The notes under the pieces are model-generated. The model was given only the letters and a program-made list of their open reading frames with translations, did no database searches and was not told the DNA's origin. Position numbers and translations under genes: made by a program. Below are positions 24,188-32,850 of a DNA stretch of 64,000 nucleotides, in pieces. The DNA is taken from the NCBI RefSeq assembly GCF_000242635.2, contig NC_017770.1, forward strand, positions 4,910,669-4,974,668, read 5' to 3'. This DNA comes from Solitalea canadensis DSM 3403. Its GTDB lineage: Bacteria > Bacteroidota > Bacteroidia > Sphingobacteriales > Sphingobacteriaceae. The stretch's first letter is position 1, and the number at the start of each line of letters is the position of its first letter.

Positions 24188-24218
24188 CAAAGCCGTTCCA
24201 AATCGAACGGCTTTGTTG
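24188..24218 (+). terminator. Terminator of the lipoprotein gene
   Basis: Perfect 11-bp stem CAAAGCCGTTC / GAACGGCTTTG with a 6-base loop. Only a short T-run follows. Confidence 0.72.
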
Positions 24219-24276
24219 ATTATGTCTCTATTAGACTGGCCTGAGTGTTAATTAACAACATCAAACTAAAAAAGTA

Positions 24277-24284
24277 TATCTTTG
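24277..24284 (+). promoter_or_regulatory. -7 promoter box (TATCTTTG) upstream of the TPR gene
   Basis: Exact TAnnTTTG match 191 bp before the TPR ATG. If this is the promoter, the transcript has a leader of about 180 nt. I see no recognisable RNA motif in that leader. Confidence 0.45.
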
Positions 24285-24475
24285 TTATAATTAGTGCTTA
24301 AACACAGGAGTTTTAGCATTAATAGTGGATATGTGGAAAAAAAGGACCGCTGTGGTTGGAAGATAAATTCTATCTTTTCAATAATTTAAAAAACCAGCAC
24401 GATAATTGGAGGTATCTGTCTGTTCAGTGCGCTGATTTTACACGTTTCGTTCTTTTTAACCTTTGAGGAATAATC

Positions 24476-25885
24476 ATGTTTGACGACGATTTTGAATTCG
24501 ACAACCCAGAAGAGGCACGTTCTTCGGTTGAGCGATACGAGGAGATGATTCGAAACAAGGATCAGTACTTTTTTGATGCTGATGCGTTTGAGAAAATTAT
24601 CGATTATTATATCGAGAAAAATGACCCAATCAAGGCAATGCAGGTGGTGGAGTATGCATTAAGCCAGCATCCTTATGCTTCTAACTTTTTTATAAAACAG
24701 GCTCAGTTATATATGATGACGAGCCAAACAGCTAAAGCTTATAAGCTTTTGGAAAAAGCAGAAAGCCTGGAGCCTTCGAATGGAGATATTTATATTTTAA
24801 GGGGTAACCTGCTTGAAAACCAGGAACGCCATCAGGAAGCGCTCGAGAATTACCAGAAAGCATTATTGTTTGCCGAAGATTCTGATGAGATATGTTTGCA
24901 GATTGCTTACGTTTATCAGAACCTGGGTGCTTATGAAGATGCTATTGTGTATTTAAAGAGATGTCTTGAGGCCAATATGGAACATCAGGATGCTTTATAT
25001 GAATTGGCTTTTTGTTACGACGTTTTAGATAAGCAGGAAGAAAGCATTCATTTTTATGAACAGTATATAGATGAAGAGCCTTATTCTTACGCTGCCTGGT
25101 ATAATTTAGGTAACGCCTATATAAAACTCGAAATGTATGAAAAGGCTATTGATGCTTATGATTACGCTATCCTGATAAAGGAAAACTTTGCTGCTGCTTA
25201 TTTCAACAAAGGAAATGCACTGGTGGGTTTGGAGCGTTACATGGAAGCTATCAATGTTTATCGCCAGACTTTTGAGTATGAGCAACCGGATGCAGAAACT
25301 TATTGCTGCATGGGTGAGTGTTACGAAAAACTGGAAATGATGGATGAAGCCCGTTCTTTCTATAAAAAAGCAGTAAAACTAGATGCCCGCTTGTCTGAAG
25401 GCTGGTTTGGTATCGGCGTTACACTTGATTTCGAAGAGCGCTGGTTTGAATCGCTGCATTTTTATAAAAAAGCATTGGAGCTAGATGCTTCTAACCCGGA
25501 ATACTGGTTTGCTTTAGGTGATTCACATTCTAAACTTGGGAATGTGGAGGAGGCTGAAGAAGCTTATGAAAAGGTAATGGAATTGGCGCCGGATGATATA
25601 GAAATATGGCTGGATTATTCTTCACTAATGTTTGAGGAGGGTAAAAATGAGGAAGCAATTGCTATCATTTCAGAAGGTATAAAAAACAATACGGGAGCAG
25701 CTGAGCTTTATTACCGTATGGTTGCTTATTTGTTTGCGAATGGGCAGTATAAAGAAGCAATCAGTTACCTTGAGCAGGCACTGATAGCTGATCCAGAAAA
25801 ATATGAGTTACTTTTTGAGTACTTACCGCAGCTTCAGAATAACAAAGTGATCATTGATATTGTTAATCGTTACATCGGTGAATAA
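24476..25885 (+). CDS. Tetratricopeptide-repeat protein
   Basis: A 469-residue cytoplasmic protein built almost wholly of about a dozen TPR units of roughly 34 residues, for example AAWYNLGNAYIKLEMYEKAIDAY and similar helices with the W/L/G/Y/A/P pattern. It has no signal peptide or membrane segment. TPR superhelices are protein-binding scaffolds and the partner is not evident from the neighbours. An acidic N-terminus (MFDDDFEFDNPEEA) precedes the first repeat. It is followed by a strong terminator, so probably a single-gene unit. Confidence 0.92.
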   Translation: MFDDDFEFDNPEEARSSVERYEEMIRNKDQYFFDADAFEKIIDYYIEKNDPIKAMQVVEYALSQHPYASNFFIKQAQLYMMTSQTAKAYKLLEKAESLEPSNGDIYILRGNLLENQERHQEALENYQKALLFAEDSDEICLQIAYVYQNLGAYEDAIVYLKRCLEANMEHQDALYELAFCYDVLDKQEESIHFYEQYIDEEPYSYAAWYNLGNAYIKLEMYEKAIDAYDYAILIKENFAAAYFNKGNALVGLERYMEAINVYRQTFEYEQPDAETYCCMGECYEKLEMMDEARSFYKKAVKLDARLSEGWFGIGVTLDFEERWFESLHFYKKALELDASNPEYWFALGDSHSKLGNVEEAEEAYEKVMELAPDDIEIWLDYSSLMFEEGKNEEAIAIISEGIKNNTGAAELYYRMVAYLFANGQYKEAISYLEQALIADPEKYELLFEYLPQLQNNKVIIDIVNRYIGE

Positions 25886-25913
25886 CATCACGATGTTAAT
25901 AAGATAATTTTAG

Positions 25914-25945
25914 TCCCCGGAAAGGAAAAGCCCGGGGATTTTTTA
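25914..25945 (+). terminator. Terminator of the TPR gene
   Basis: Stem TCCCCGG / CCGGGGA with an A-rich loop, followed by a run of T. Confidence 0.87.
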
Positions 25946-26053
25946 GTTTAAAAGCATTAAATAATACAATCTAATCTGTTTTTAGTCAGTGTTTTAAATT
26001 GATATAATGGGCTAAAAATAATTTTTTTAACAGTTTATCGTTGGCAAAAAAAC

Positions 26054-26061
26054 TAAGTTTG
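26054..26061 (+). promoter_or_regulatory. -7 promoter box (TAAGTTTG) for the phosphosulfolactate synthase gene
   Basis: Exact TAnnTTTG match, 109 bp upstream of the ATG. A TTTA 16 bp upstream is only a weak -33 candidate. Confidence 0.42.
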
Positions 26062-26169
26062 GATTGTTAAAACATTTGGTATTTTAAACACTTAGGCTTT
26101 ATTTTGCGAAGCCTTATTAAAAGGGAGTGTTATTGAGAACAATTCCCATAAGGATTTAGTTAATTTGAA

Positions 26170-26949
26170 ATGAATTATAGTTTGAAATACGTTCCAGAGA
26201 GAGAAGCCAAGCCCCGCGATAAAGGCATTACCATGGTAATGGATAAAGGGCTTAGTGTTAATGAAATAGAAAACTTTCTTTCTGTTGCCGGCAATCATAC
26301 CGACTTGGTTAAATTAGGATGGGCAACATCATTCGTTACCCCAAACTTACAGGATAAGTTAAATGTTTATAAAGATGCCGGCATACCAGTTTATTTTGGA
26401 GGTACTCTTTTTGAGGCATTTATCATCCGTGGTCAGTTTGATGATTATTGTCGCATTTTAGAGAAGTATAAAATGGAGTATGCAGAGGTTTCTGACGGCT
26501 CTATTACGATTCCTCATGATGTTAAATGTGAGTACATCCATAAACTTAAAAAGAATGTAACAGTTATTTCTGAAGTAGGTTCAAAAGATGATACTGTTAT
26601 TATTCCTCCTTACAAGTGGATTCAATTGATGCAGGCGGAGATTGATGCCGGATCATGGAAAGTTATTGCTGAAGCACGTGAAAGCGGTAACGTAGGTTTA
26701 TTCCGTGGTAATGGTGAAGTTCGTTCGGGCTTAGTTGAAGAAATCCTGACTAAAATTCCTCAGGAAACAATTATCTGGGAAGCACCACAAAAATCACAGC
26801 AAGTTTGGTTCGTTAAACTAATCGGAGCAAACGTAAACCTGGGAAATATTGCACCTGCCGAAGTTATTCCATTAGAAACAGTTCGTTTAGGTTTACGTGG
26901 TGATACTTTTAATCATTTCCTAAAGGATTTTGATATCCCAGTGATGTAA
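26170..26949 (+). CDS. Phosphosulfolactate synthase family protein (ComA-like)
   Basis: A 259-residue TIM-barrel enzyme of the ComA family, which adds sulfite to phosphoenolpyruvate to give phosphosulfolactate. Family features include the N-terminal KPRDKGITMVMDKGL, the DLVKLGWATSF strand, VYFGGTLFEAF, and the C-terminal GLRGDTF. In methanogens the pathway leads to coenzyme M; no comB/comC gene is visible here. In Bacteroidota a role in sulfolactate or sulfonolipid-type metabolism is possible, but this is inference. Own promoter box upstream and a strong terminator downstream. Confidence 0.87.
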   Translation: MNYSLKYVPEREAKPRDKGITMVMDKGLSVNEIENFLSVAGNHTDLVKLGWATSFVTPNLQDKLNVYKDAGIPVYFGGTLFEAFIIRGQFDDYCRILEKYKMEYAEVSDGSITIPHDVKCEYIHKLKKNVTVISEVGSKDDTVIIPPYKWIQLMQAEIDAGSWKVIAEARESGNVGLFRGNGEVRSGLVEEILTKIPQETIIWEAPQKSQQVWFVKLIGANVNLGNIAPAEVIPLETVRLGLRGDTFNHFLKDFDIPVM

Positions 26950-26970
26950 TTGACAACTCACTATAGAAAG

Positions 26971-27006
26971 GGCAAAAACGACAGCTAAAGTTTTTGCCTT
27001 TTTTTC
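26971..27006 (+). terminator. Terminator of the phosphosulfolactate synthase gene
   Basis: Perfect 9-bp stem GGCAAAAAC / GTTTTTGCC followed by a run of T. Confidence 0.88.
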
Positions 27007-27127
27007 TTAAGGTTAATTGATCACTAAACATCAATTCCGATAACCGTTTTTGAACTTAGCTTAACTTTCAAGGCTTTGTGAATTGCTACACGGTATTACT
27101 TTTACCATTATCTCTTGTTTTGACAAT

Positions 27128-27874
27128 ATGAAAAAATTCGGACTTATTGGTTTTCCTCTTTCACATTCTTTCTCTCAGAAATATTTTACACAAAAATTTG
27201 AACAGCTCGGCTTAGCCGATCATCAATATAATTTGTATCCTATTGAAGAAGCCAAAATGTTGTTGGATATAATTAATAACGACCATGATTTGGTTGGTAT
27301 TAATGTGACCATTCCGCACAAAATTGCGGTTATGCCTTTGCTTGATACGTTGGATGATGTGGCTAAGGGTGTAGGAGCTGTAAATGTGATTAAAATAACT
27401 CGTAACGAATTTGGAAAGGTAGTGCTAACCGGATCAAATTCTGATGTGGTGGGTTTTAGAGAATCATTGCGGCCATTATTGAAACCGAGCCATAAGAAAG
27501 CATTGATATTAGGTACTGGTGGAGCATCAAAAGCGGTTGAGTATGCGTTAAATGAGCTAGGAATTACTTATAAGTTTGTGTCTAGAACAGCAGCTCAAAA
27601 TAATTATACCTATGAACAGCTCTCAGGGGAATTAATGAAAGAGTATTCAGTAATTATTAACTGTTCTCCATTAGGAACATACCCCAATATAGATGCATGT
27701 CCGACTATTCCGTATGAGTTTTTGACCTCCAATCATCTTTTATATGATTTGGTTTATAATCCGGAGGAAACTCTTTTCATGAAAAAAGGAAAAGAGAAAG
27801 GCGCAATCGTGAAAAATGGATTGGAAATGCTGCACCTGCAAGCCGAAAGATCATGGGAAATCTGGAATAAATAA
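27128..27874 (+). CDS. aroE: Shikimate dehydrogenase
   Basis: A 248-residue NADP-dependent enzyme reducing 3-dehydroshikimate to shikimate in aromatic amino-acid synthesis. The substrate site motif GFPLSHSFS is at about residues 8-16, the catalytic Lys in NVTIPHK is near 65, and the nucleotide-binding loop LGTGGASKAV is near 125. The ATG at 27128 was chosen because the family begins KKFGLIGFPLSHS; an in-frame ATG 45 bp upstream would add an unrelated extension. It is followed after 30 bp by gldD on the same strand. Confidence 0.94.
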   Translation: MKKFGLIGFPLSHSFSQKYFTQKFEQLGLADHQYNLYPIEEAKMLLDIINNDHDLVGINVTIPHKIAVMPLLDTLDDVAKGVGAVNVIKITRNEFGKVVLTGSNSDVVGFRESLRPLLKPSHKKALILGTGGASKAVEYALNELGITYKFVSRTAAQNNYTYEQLSGELMKEYSVIINCSPLGTYPNIDACPTIPYEFLTSNHLLYDLVYNPEETLFMKKGKEKGAIVKNGLEMLHLQAERSWEIWNK

Positions 27875-27904
27875 TTTGGGTACCGAATCGCTATAAATTG
27901 TACC

Positions 27905-28552
27905 TTGCAAACCAAATCAAGAACTTTGAACAGTCATAAATTGTATTCAACAGCGCTAAAGTTATTTATTAACAATTATTTTCTTGCAATTGTTATGGTT
28001 GCAGGTTGTTTTTCAATCGTTTCATGTGAACAGGTTTCTACTCCTAAACCGAGAGGATATCATCGTATAGATTTCCCCAAAAAGATCTATAAGCGTTTTG
28101 ATGAAGGCTGTAAATTCTCATTTGATATTCCCGTATATGCAAATGTGAGCAATGATAAGAATTCTGATGCTCAACCTTGTTGGATCAATGTAAATTATCC
28201 TCAATTTAACGGCAAACTTCATATCAGTTACCATAATATTAATGGTGACAAAAGGAAATTAGTGAAGCTTACGGAAGAAAGCAGAGGACTTGTTTTTAAA
28301 CATACCATTAAAGCAACAGCCATCGATGAAAGTATTATAAGTGATAAAGCAGATAATGTCTATGGTACTTATTATTCTATTGATGGAAATGCTGCATCGG
28401 CAATTCAGTTTTATCTAACAGACAGCACTCAACATTTTTTAAGGGCTGCATTGTATTTTAGTTCCGAACCGAAGCTAGATTCTATACAGCCGGTACTCAA
28501 CTACATCAAAAAGGATGTAGATGTAATGATAAAAAGTTTTAAGTGGAAATAA
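27905..28552 (+). CDS. gldD: Gliding motility lipoprotein GldD
   Basis: Resembles GldD, a lipoprotein required for gliding in Flavobacterium johnsoniae. A signal segment (YFLAIVMVAGCFSIVSC) ends in a lipobox, and the characteristic KPRGYHRIDFPKKIY follows directly. The body contains FDIPVYANV, CWINVNYPQFNGKLHISYH and a C-terminal DVMIKSFKW. The start is uncertain: no ATG precedes the signal peptide, and TTG at 27905 or a nearby downstream TTG is likely, giving up to 215 residues. It lies between aroE and an MBL hydrolase; the type IX secretion genes porV and gldJ are about 22 kb away. Confidence 0.87.
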   Translation: MQTKSRTLNSHKLYSTALKLFINNYFLAIVMVAGCFSIVSCEQVSTPKPRGYHRIDFPKKIYKRFDEGCKFSFDIPVYANVSNDKNSDAQPCWINVNYPQFNGKLHISYHNINGDKRKLVKLTEESRGLVFKHTIKATAIDESIISDKADNVYGTYYSIDGNAASAIQFYLTDSTQHFLRAALYFSSEPKLDSIQPVLNYIKKDVDVMIKSFKWK

Positions 28553-28641
28553 ATTCGAAATTAGATCTTTGGATAAATTTGAAGCATTGTGAATTCTTCT
28601 CAAATTAACCAACGTGTAAAATTTCCCAAATTATTAAGAAC

Positions 28642-29277
28642 GTGATTCAGGTACATTATCTTACTTTCAATCCCTATCAGGAAAACACTTATATCTTATT
28701 TGATGAAACACAGGAATGTGTAATTATTGATCCAGGATGTTATAATGCATCGGAACAGAATGCACTAAGTGATTTTGTTACTTCAAATGGACTTAAACCG
28801 GTTTTATTATTAAATACTCATTGCCATATAGATCATGTACTGGGCAACAAGTTTGTGTTTGATAATTATGGATTAAAACCTTATTTCCACAAAGAAGAGC
28901 AATTTATTTTGGATGCAATTCCCGGATATGCGCCTTCAATGGGGATGCATTATGAGCTATCTCCTACTGTTGAACGTTATTTAGAAGACAACGAGGTTAT
29001 TTCCTTTGGCTCATCTTCAGTAGCATGTATTTTTACGCCTGGTCATTCTCCAGGTAGTCTTTCTTTCTACAGTAAGGACGATCAGTTTGTAATAGGTGGT
29101 GATGTGTTGTTTTATCAAAGTGTTGGCCGTACCGATTTACCGGGTGGAAGTTTTCAGGTATTGAAAAATAGTATAGAAGAACGTCTATTTCCATTAGGAG
29201 ATGAAGTGAAGGTTTATCCTGGACATGGTCCTGCCACTTCTATTGGATTTGAACGCCTACATAATCCGTTTTTGTAA
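28642..29277 (+). CDS. MBL-fold hydrolase (glyoxalase II-like)
   Basis: A 211-residue metallo-beta-lactamase-fold protein starting at GTG 28642. The metal motif THCHIDHVLG is near residue 60; further ligands are in TPGHSPGSLSFY, IGGDVLFYQSVGR and YPGHGP. The arrangement is that of the short bacterial glyoxalase II-like hydrolases, which cleave thioesters of glutathione or related thiols, though Bacteroidota generally lack glutathione so the substrate is open. The LolE-like permease follows 43 bp downstream. Confidence 0.9.
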   Translation: MIQVHYLTFNPYQENTYILFDETQECVIIDPGCYNASEQNALSDFVTSNGLKPVLLLNTHCHIDHVLGNKFVFDNYGLKPYFHKEEQFILDAIPGYAPSMGMHYELSPTVERYLEDNEVISFGSSSVACIFTPGHSPGSLSFYSKDDQFVIGGDVLFYQSVGRTDLPGGSFQVLKNSIEERLFPLGDEVKVYPGHGPATSIGFERLHNPFL

Positions 29278-29320
29278 CGGTAAGTTTTACGTATAATTTA
29301 TTAGCGATAAAGACTCATTA

Positions 29321-30559
29321 ATGAATCTGGCACTATATTTTGCTAAGCGATACTTATTTTCTAAGAAATCAACTAATGCCATTAATATCATTTCTGCCAT
29401 TTCGATGGTGGGTGTTTTAATTGGTACAGCCGCGTTGATCATTATTTTATCAGTATTCAATGGCTTTGAAGTTATAGTCCTTTCGTTGTACAATAAGTTT
29501 ACCCCTGATATTAAAGTTGAAATTGCAAAGGGAAAAACATTTGATCCTACGAATAAAGCATTTGCAGCTGTAAAAAATAATCCATCCACGGCTTTTTATG
29601 TTGAATCACTGGAAGAAAAGGCGTTGTTACGTTTTGGAAAGAATCAATACATTGCAACCATAAAAGGGGTTAGTAATGATTTTCTTAAAACACACTCCCT
29701 GGATTCAATGATTATTAGAGGGGAAAATGTGTTGAATGAGGCAGGTGCGCCAAGGGCCGTTATTGGTAGTGGTGTTGAATATTTCCTCGCGCTTAACATT
29801 AATTCGGATGAGCCATTAATAGTGTTTTCGCCTAAAAAGAAGATGGGTAATTCAATTGATCCCTCCAATGATTTAAATCGCAATGAAATAATGGTTTCCG
29901 GTGTGTTTCAGGTTCAGCAAGACTTTGACTCGAAGTATGTTTTGGTTCCGTTGGAATTTGCCCGCAATCAAATGGAAGAACCAGTTAACGTGTCTTCTAT
30001 TGAACTGTATACAAAACAGGGAACTGATATTGCTAAGTATAAAAAGGAGATCCGGGAGCAATTAGGTGCCGATTACAGAATACGTGATCGATTTGAGCAG
30101 AATGAATTGCTTTATAAAATACTTAATTCTGAAAAATGGGCTGTGTACCTAATCCTGACCTTTGTTTTAATAATTGCCATCTGTAATATCATTGGCTCTT
30201 TAACCATGCTGGTAATCGATAAGAAGAAAGATATTGCCATCTTGTTTAGTATGGGAGCCAAAGAGAGTATGGTGCGTTACATCTTTTTATTTGAGGGATT
30301 ACTGATATCTATGGTTGGAACCATAGTTGGATTATCACTGGGCGCACTCTTCTGTTATATACAACAACGTTTCGGCTTAATACGAATGGGACAGTCGGGG
30401 TCATTTATTATGGATAATTATCCGGTTGATATGAAATTCCGAGACTTTGTGCTAGTGTTTATTACGGTATTTGCTATTTCTTTCGTCGCCTCCTGGGTTG
30501 CGTCGCGTTTAAGCGTCCGCAACTTCACTAATGTAAGAGAAGAGTTGACTGAACAATAG
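29321..30559 (+). CDS. FtsX-like ABC transporter permease (LolC/LolE type)
   Basis: A 412-residue permease with the classic MacB/FtsX/LolE topology: one N-terminal membrane segment (about residues 20-48), a large periplasmic domain, and three C-terminal membrane segments (about 275-300, 325-355, 380-400). The start MNLALYFAKRYLFSKKSTNAINIIS is typical of lipoprotein-releasing permeases, which extract lipoproteins from the inner membrane for the LolA chaperone. The partner ATPase (LolD) is not in the window. It lies 43 bp after the MBL hydrolase gene, and a GACTCAAGACT repeat begins 1 bp after its stop. Confidence 0.9.
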   Translation: MNLALYFAKRYLFSKKSTNAINIISAISMVGVLIGTAALIIILSVFNGFEVIVLSLYNKFTPDIKVEIAKGKTFDPTNKAFAAVKNNPSTAFYVESLEEKALLRFGKNQYIATIKGVSNDFLKTHSLDSMIIRGENVLNEAGAPRAVIGSGVEYFLALNINSDEPLIVFSPKKKMGNSIDPSNDLNRNEIMVSGVFQVQQDFDSKYVLVPLEFARNQMEEPVNVSSIELYTKQGTDIAKYKKEIREQLGADYRIRDRFEQNELLYKILNSEKWAVYLILTFVLIIAICNIIGSLTMLVIDKKKDIAILFSMGAKESMVRYIFLFEGLLISMVGTIVGLSLGALFCYIQQRFGLIRMGQSGSFIMDNYPVDMKFRDFVLVFITVFAISFVASWVASRLSVRNFTNVREELTEQ

Positions 30560-30560
30560 T

Positions 30561-30776
30561 TTAGTCTTGAGTCTTTAGTTCTGAGTCTTGAATCCCTTTT
30601 TAGCCTAAGATTTTTACTTAAAAGTATGAGTTTGGATCCACAAAGTCTGATCTAAAATTCAAAGTGTACGAACTTAGAACTCCTAAGTTTCCTCTTGTCA
30701 ATATTCAAGACTAAACACTCTCGACTCAAGACTGAATACTCTCGACTCTTAACTCAAGACTTCAGACTCCGGACTA
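30561..30776. repeat. GACTCAAGACT-family repeat pair between convergent genes
   Basis: The left arm at 30561-30592 (TTAGTCTTGAGTCTTTAG...) is complementary to a longer right block at 30704-30776 with repeated TCAAGACT and CTCGACTCAAGACTGAA units. The roughly 110 bp between them have no gene. The right block overlaps the last codons and stop of the flippase gene. Confidence 0.8.
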
Positions 30777-32235
30777 AAAACTTATCAATTAATTCGTTCA
30801 TTTCAGGAGATAATTTAAGCCAGTAAATTGCTCCAACATAAAGAATTGTTATTAATGTTGAACGAACAATAATATCTGCGATGAAATTAGGTAAGGCAGG
30901 TAGTAAGTAGTTTAGGGCAAGCACAGCCATGCCAATAATAAGAATAGCCAGGTTTTTCCAGCTGTAGGGTTGTAAGCCAAATTTTACCCAAACAAAAATA
31001 TACCTGAATAAATTAAACAAGAATGTTCCCGATGCTGCAGCAATTGCAGCCCCGGCTAATCCGTAGCGTGGAATAAATAGATAATTGGCGCCAATTATAA
31101 CTCCGATAAGTGCTACAAAGAAATAGGTATCAAACCTGAAGTATTTTGATGTGGCGAGTATAACCCCATTTACCCCGGTAACCATATCAAATAAGCTCCC
31201 TAGGCCCATAAATAAAATCACATATTTGCCTGCTGCATATTGTGGAGGTAATAAATGAAAAACATTGTTAATGTTAGCCCAAATACCAATAAATAATAAA
31301 AGTCCTATCAGTAATTGGTTGATACAGCTTTTACGGTAAACGGATAATATACCGGCCATGTCATTGTCTTTCCATTTATCAGCTAAAACAGTACCTGCAA
31401 TTCGGTACATTACACGTGCCGGCATAGCAATTACCGTTGCAAAATACACAGTAATGCCGTATGTTCCAGTTTCGCTTAAACCCAGCAAATTACCAATCAT
31501 GATTTTATCAATGTATTGAATGATCATGGTAGTAAAACCACTAATTACTGCAAAAGAACTGAAGCTTACCATTCCTTTTACCAATCCCTTATCAGGAAAG
31601 TTGAGGTCTGGAGTAAAATTAAGCTGTTTGTCTCTCGCCAGTTTTATGGTTAAAATGAGCGTAGGCAGCATATTGGCAATTAGCCAGATGTAGATGAAAT
31701 GGTTAAAGTCAACGGTAAATACGATTAGTAAAACCATTGAAAGTGCAACAAAAAATTTTTGATAAAATTCTCTTAGTGCTGTTCCTGTAACGGTATCGTA
31801 TAAAGCTCTGTTATAGTTGTCTAAAACGCCAAAAAACAAAAGAAAAAAGGCTAATCCCCAAAGTGTTATTCCATAGTTAGAGAATATAATTGAATAGCTT
31901 TCGCTAGTACCCCAGAAAAAATTGCCGAATAAAGTAATGCCGATTAGGCAAACAGAAAAACCAACCAATGAAACAGCACTGGAAAGGAATAAGAATCCGT
32001 GATGATTTTTATGGTCACTTCTGAAATAAGGAAAAAAGCGAACCGAAGCTGCCTGAAAGCCTAAACTGGCTACCTGAACAATAATGGCCGAATAAGAAAG
32101 CAATAGTTCAAGAATACCATTCTCTTCGGTCGATAAACAGCGAGGTCGTAGGAAAATTGTTGTTACAAATCCAACGACCACGCCTAAATATGAATAAATA
32201 GTGCCTTTTATTGTTTGTTTCTGGATTATTCCCAT
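30754..32235 (-). CDS. Polysaccharide flippase (Wzx-like, MOP superfamily)
   Basis: A 493-residue polytopic membrane protein with about 12-14 hydrophobic segments, starting KGTIYSYLGVVVGFVTTIFLRPRCLS. It has the spacing of oligosaccharide flippases (Wzx/RfbX), which move lipid-linked O-units across the inner membrane. The last codons (VRSLKS and the TGA stop) are encoded by the terminal GACTCAAGACT repeat, so the C-terminus appears to have been set by repeat DNA. Neighbouring glycosyltransferase, acetyltransferase and methyltransferase genes support a surface-polysaccharide role. Confidence 0.88.
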   Translation of the reverse strand: MGIIQKQTIKGTIYSYLGVVVGFVTTIFLRPRCLSTEENGILELLLSYSAIIVQVASLGFQAASVRFFPYFRSDHKNHHGFLFLSSAVSLVGFSVCLIGITLFGNFFWGTSESYSIIFSNYGITLWGLAFFLLFFGVLDNYNRALYDTVTGTALREFYQKFFVALSMVLLIVFTVDFNHFIYIWLIANMLPTLILTIKLARDKQLNFTPDLNFPDKGLVKGMVSFSSFAVISGFTTMIIQYIDKIMIGNLLGLSETGTYGITVYFATVIAMPARVMYRIAGTVLADKWKDNDMAGILSVYRKSCINQLLIGLLLFIGIWANINNVFHLLPPQYAAGKYVILFMGLGSLFDMVTGVNGVILATSKYFRFDTYFFVALIGVIIGANYLFIPRYGLAGAAIAAASGTFLFNLFRYIFVWVKFGLQPYSWKNLAILIIGMAVLALNYLLPALPNFIADIIVRSTLITILYVGAIYWLKLSPEMNELIDKFLVRSLKS

Positions 32236-32266
32236 CCCGAATGCTTAATGGATGATAAGGAGTTTG

Positions 32267-32737
32267 TTATGATTTAGTATTAGTAATGGTATAAACAAAA
32301 CTTGGGATGTCATTAACAGTAGTTTCTTTTTCGAAGGTAAAGCCCGAATGCTCAAATGCACGAACAGAAGCCATATTTTCTTTACGAATATAGGCACGTA
32401 CAAGATCTCCCGGAAACAAGCTGAAAAAGTACTCACACGCATCCATAATCATTTGTTTGGCCAATAACCTCCCGCGGAAATCCTTGTCAATCGAAATACG
32501 AATAATAGTGTCACTATTATGACGCTCGAACCTTATTTGACCAATAGCCATTCCTGTTTCATATTCAAACACCAACATAAGTGAGTTTTCATCTTTTAAA
32601 CTCGCATTAAACCAGTTTACATGAGTTTGATAGTCAATTTTTTTCTGGCTATATGAGTTTTTACGAGCTTGATCTTCATTAGCCCATTTAAAATATAAAT
32701 CAACGTCTGTTGGTTTCGCTAAGCGGTGAATAATCAT
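32267..32737 (-). CDS. GNAT-family N-acetyltransferase
   Basis: A 156-residue GNAT acetyltransferase of the RimJ/RimL or PseH-like type. The acetyl-CoA binding region reads ISIDKDFRGRLLAKQMI at about residues 80-96, followed by the beta5-alpha4 segment VRAYIRKENMASVRAFEHSGF. PseH-like enzymes acetylate amino sugars during capsule or glycan synthesis. Given the flippase 32 bp downstream and sugar-related genes upstream, this is the most likely setting, but the acceptor is not determined by sequence. Confidence 0.83.
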   Translation of the reverse strand: MIIHRLAKPTDVDLYFKWANEDQARKNSYSQKKIDYQTHVNWFNASLKDENSLMLVFEYETGMAIGQIRFERHNSDTIIRISIDKDFRGRLLAKQMIMDACEYFFSLFPGDLVRAYIRKENMASVRAFEHSGFTFEKETTVNDIPSFVYTITNTKS

Positions 32738-32850
32738 AAAGATTTTTAAATTGTATTTCTACGCCAATTTGGGAATAAGTAAACTGTGAATGATGTTGCC
32801 TAACAAAATTCAAACCACTAATATAAAAATGCTTATTGGATTTTATTGCA

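Noticed and set aside
24285-24475. A small RNA or riboswitch in the long leader of the TPR gene
   Set aside because: No recognisable conserved motif or strong hairpin could be identified by reading; a long leader alone is not evidence.
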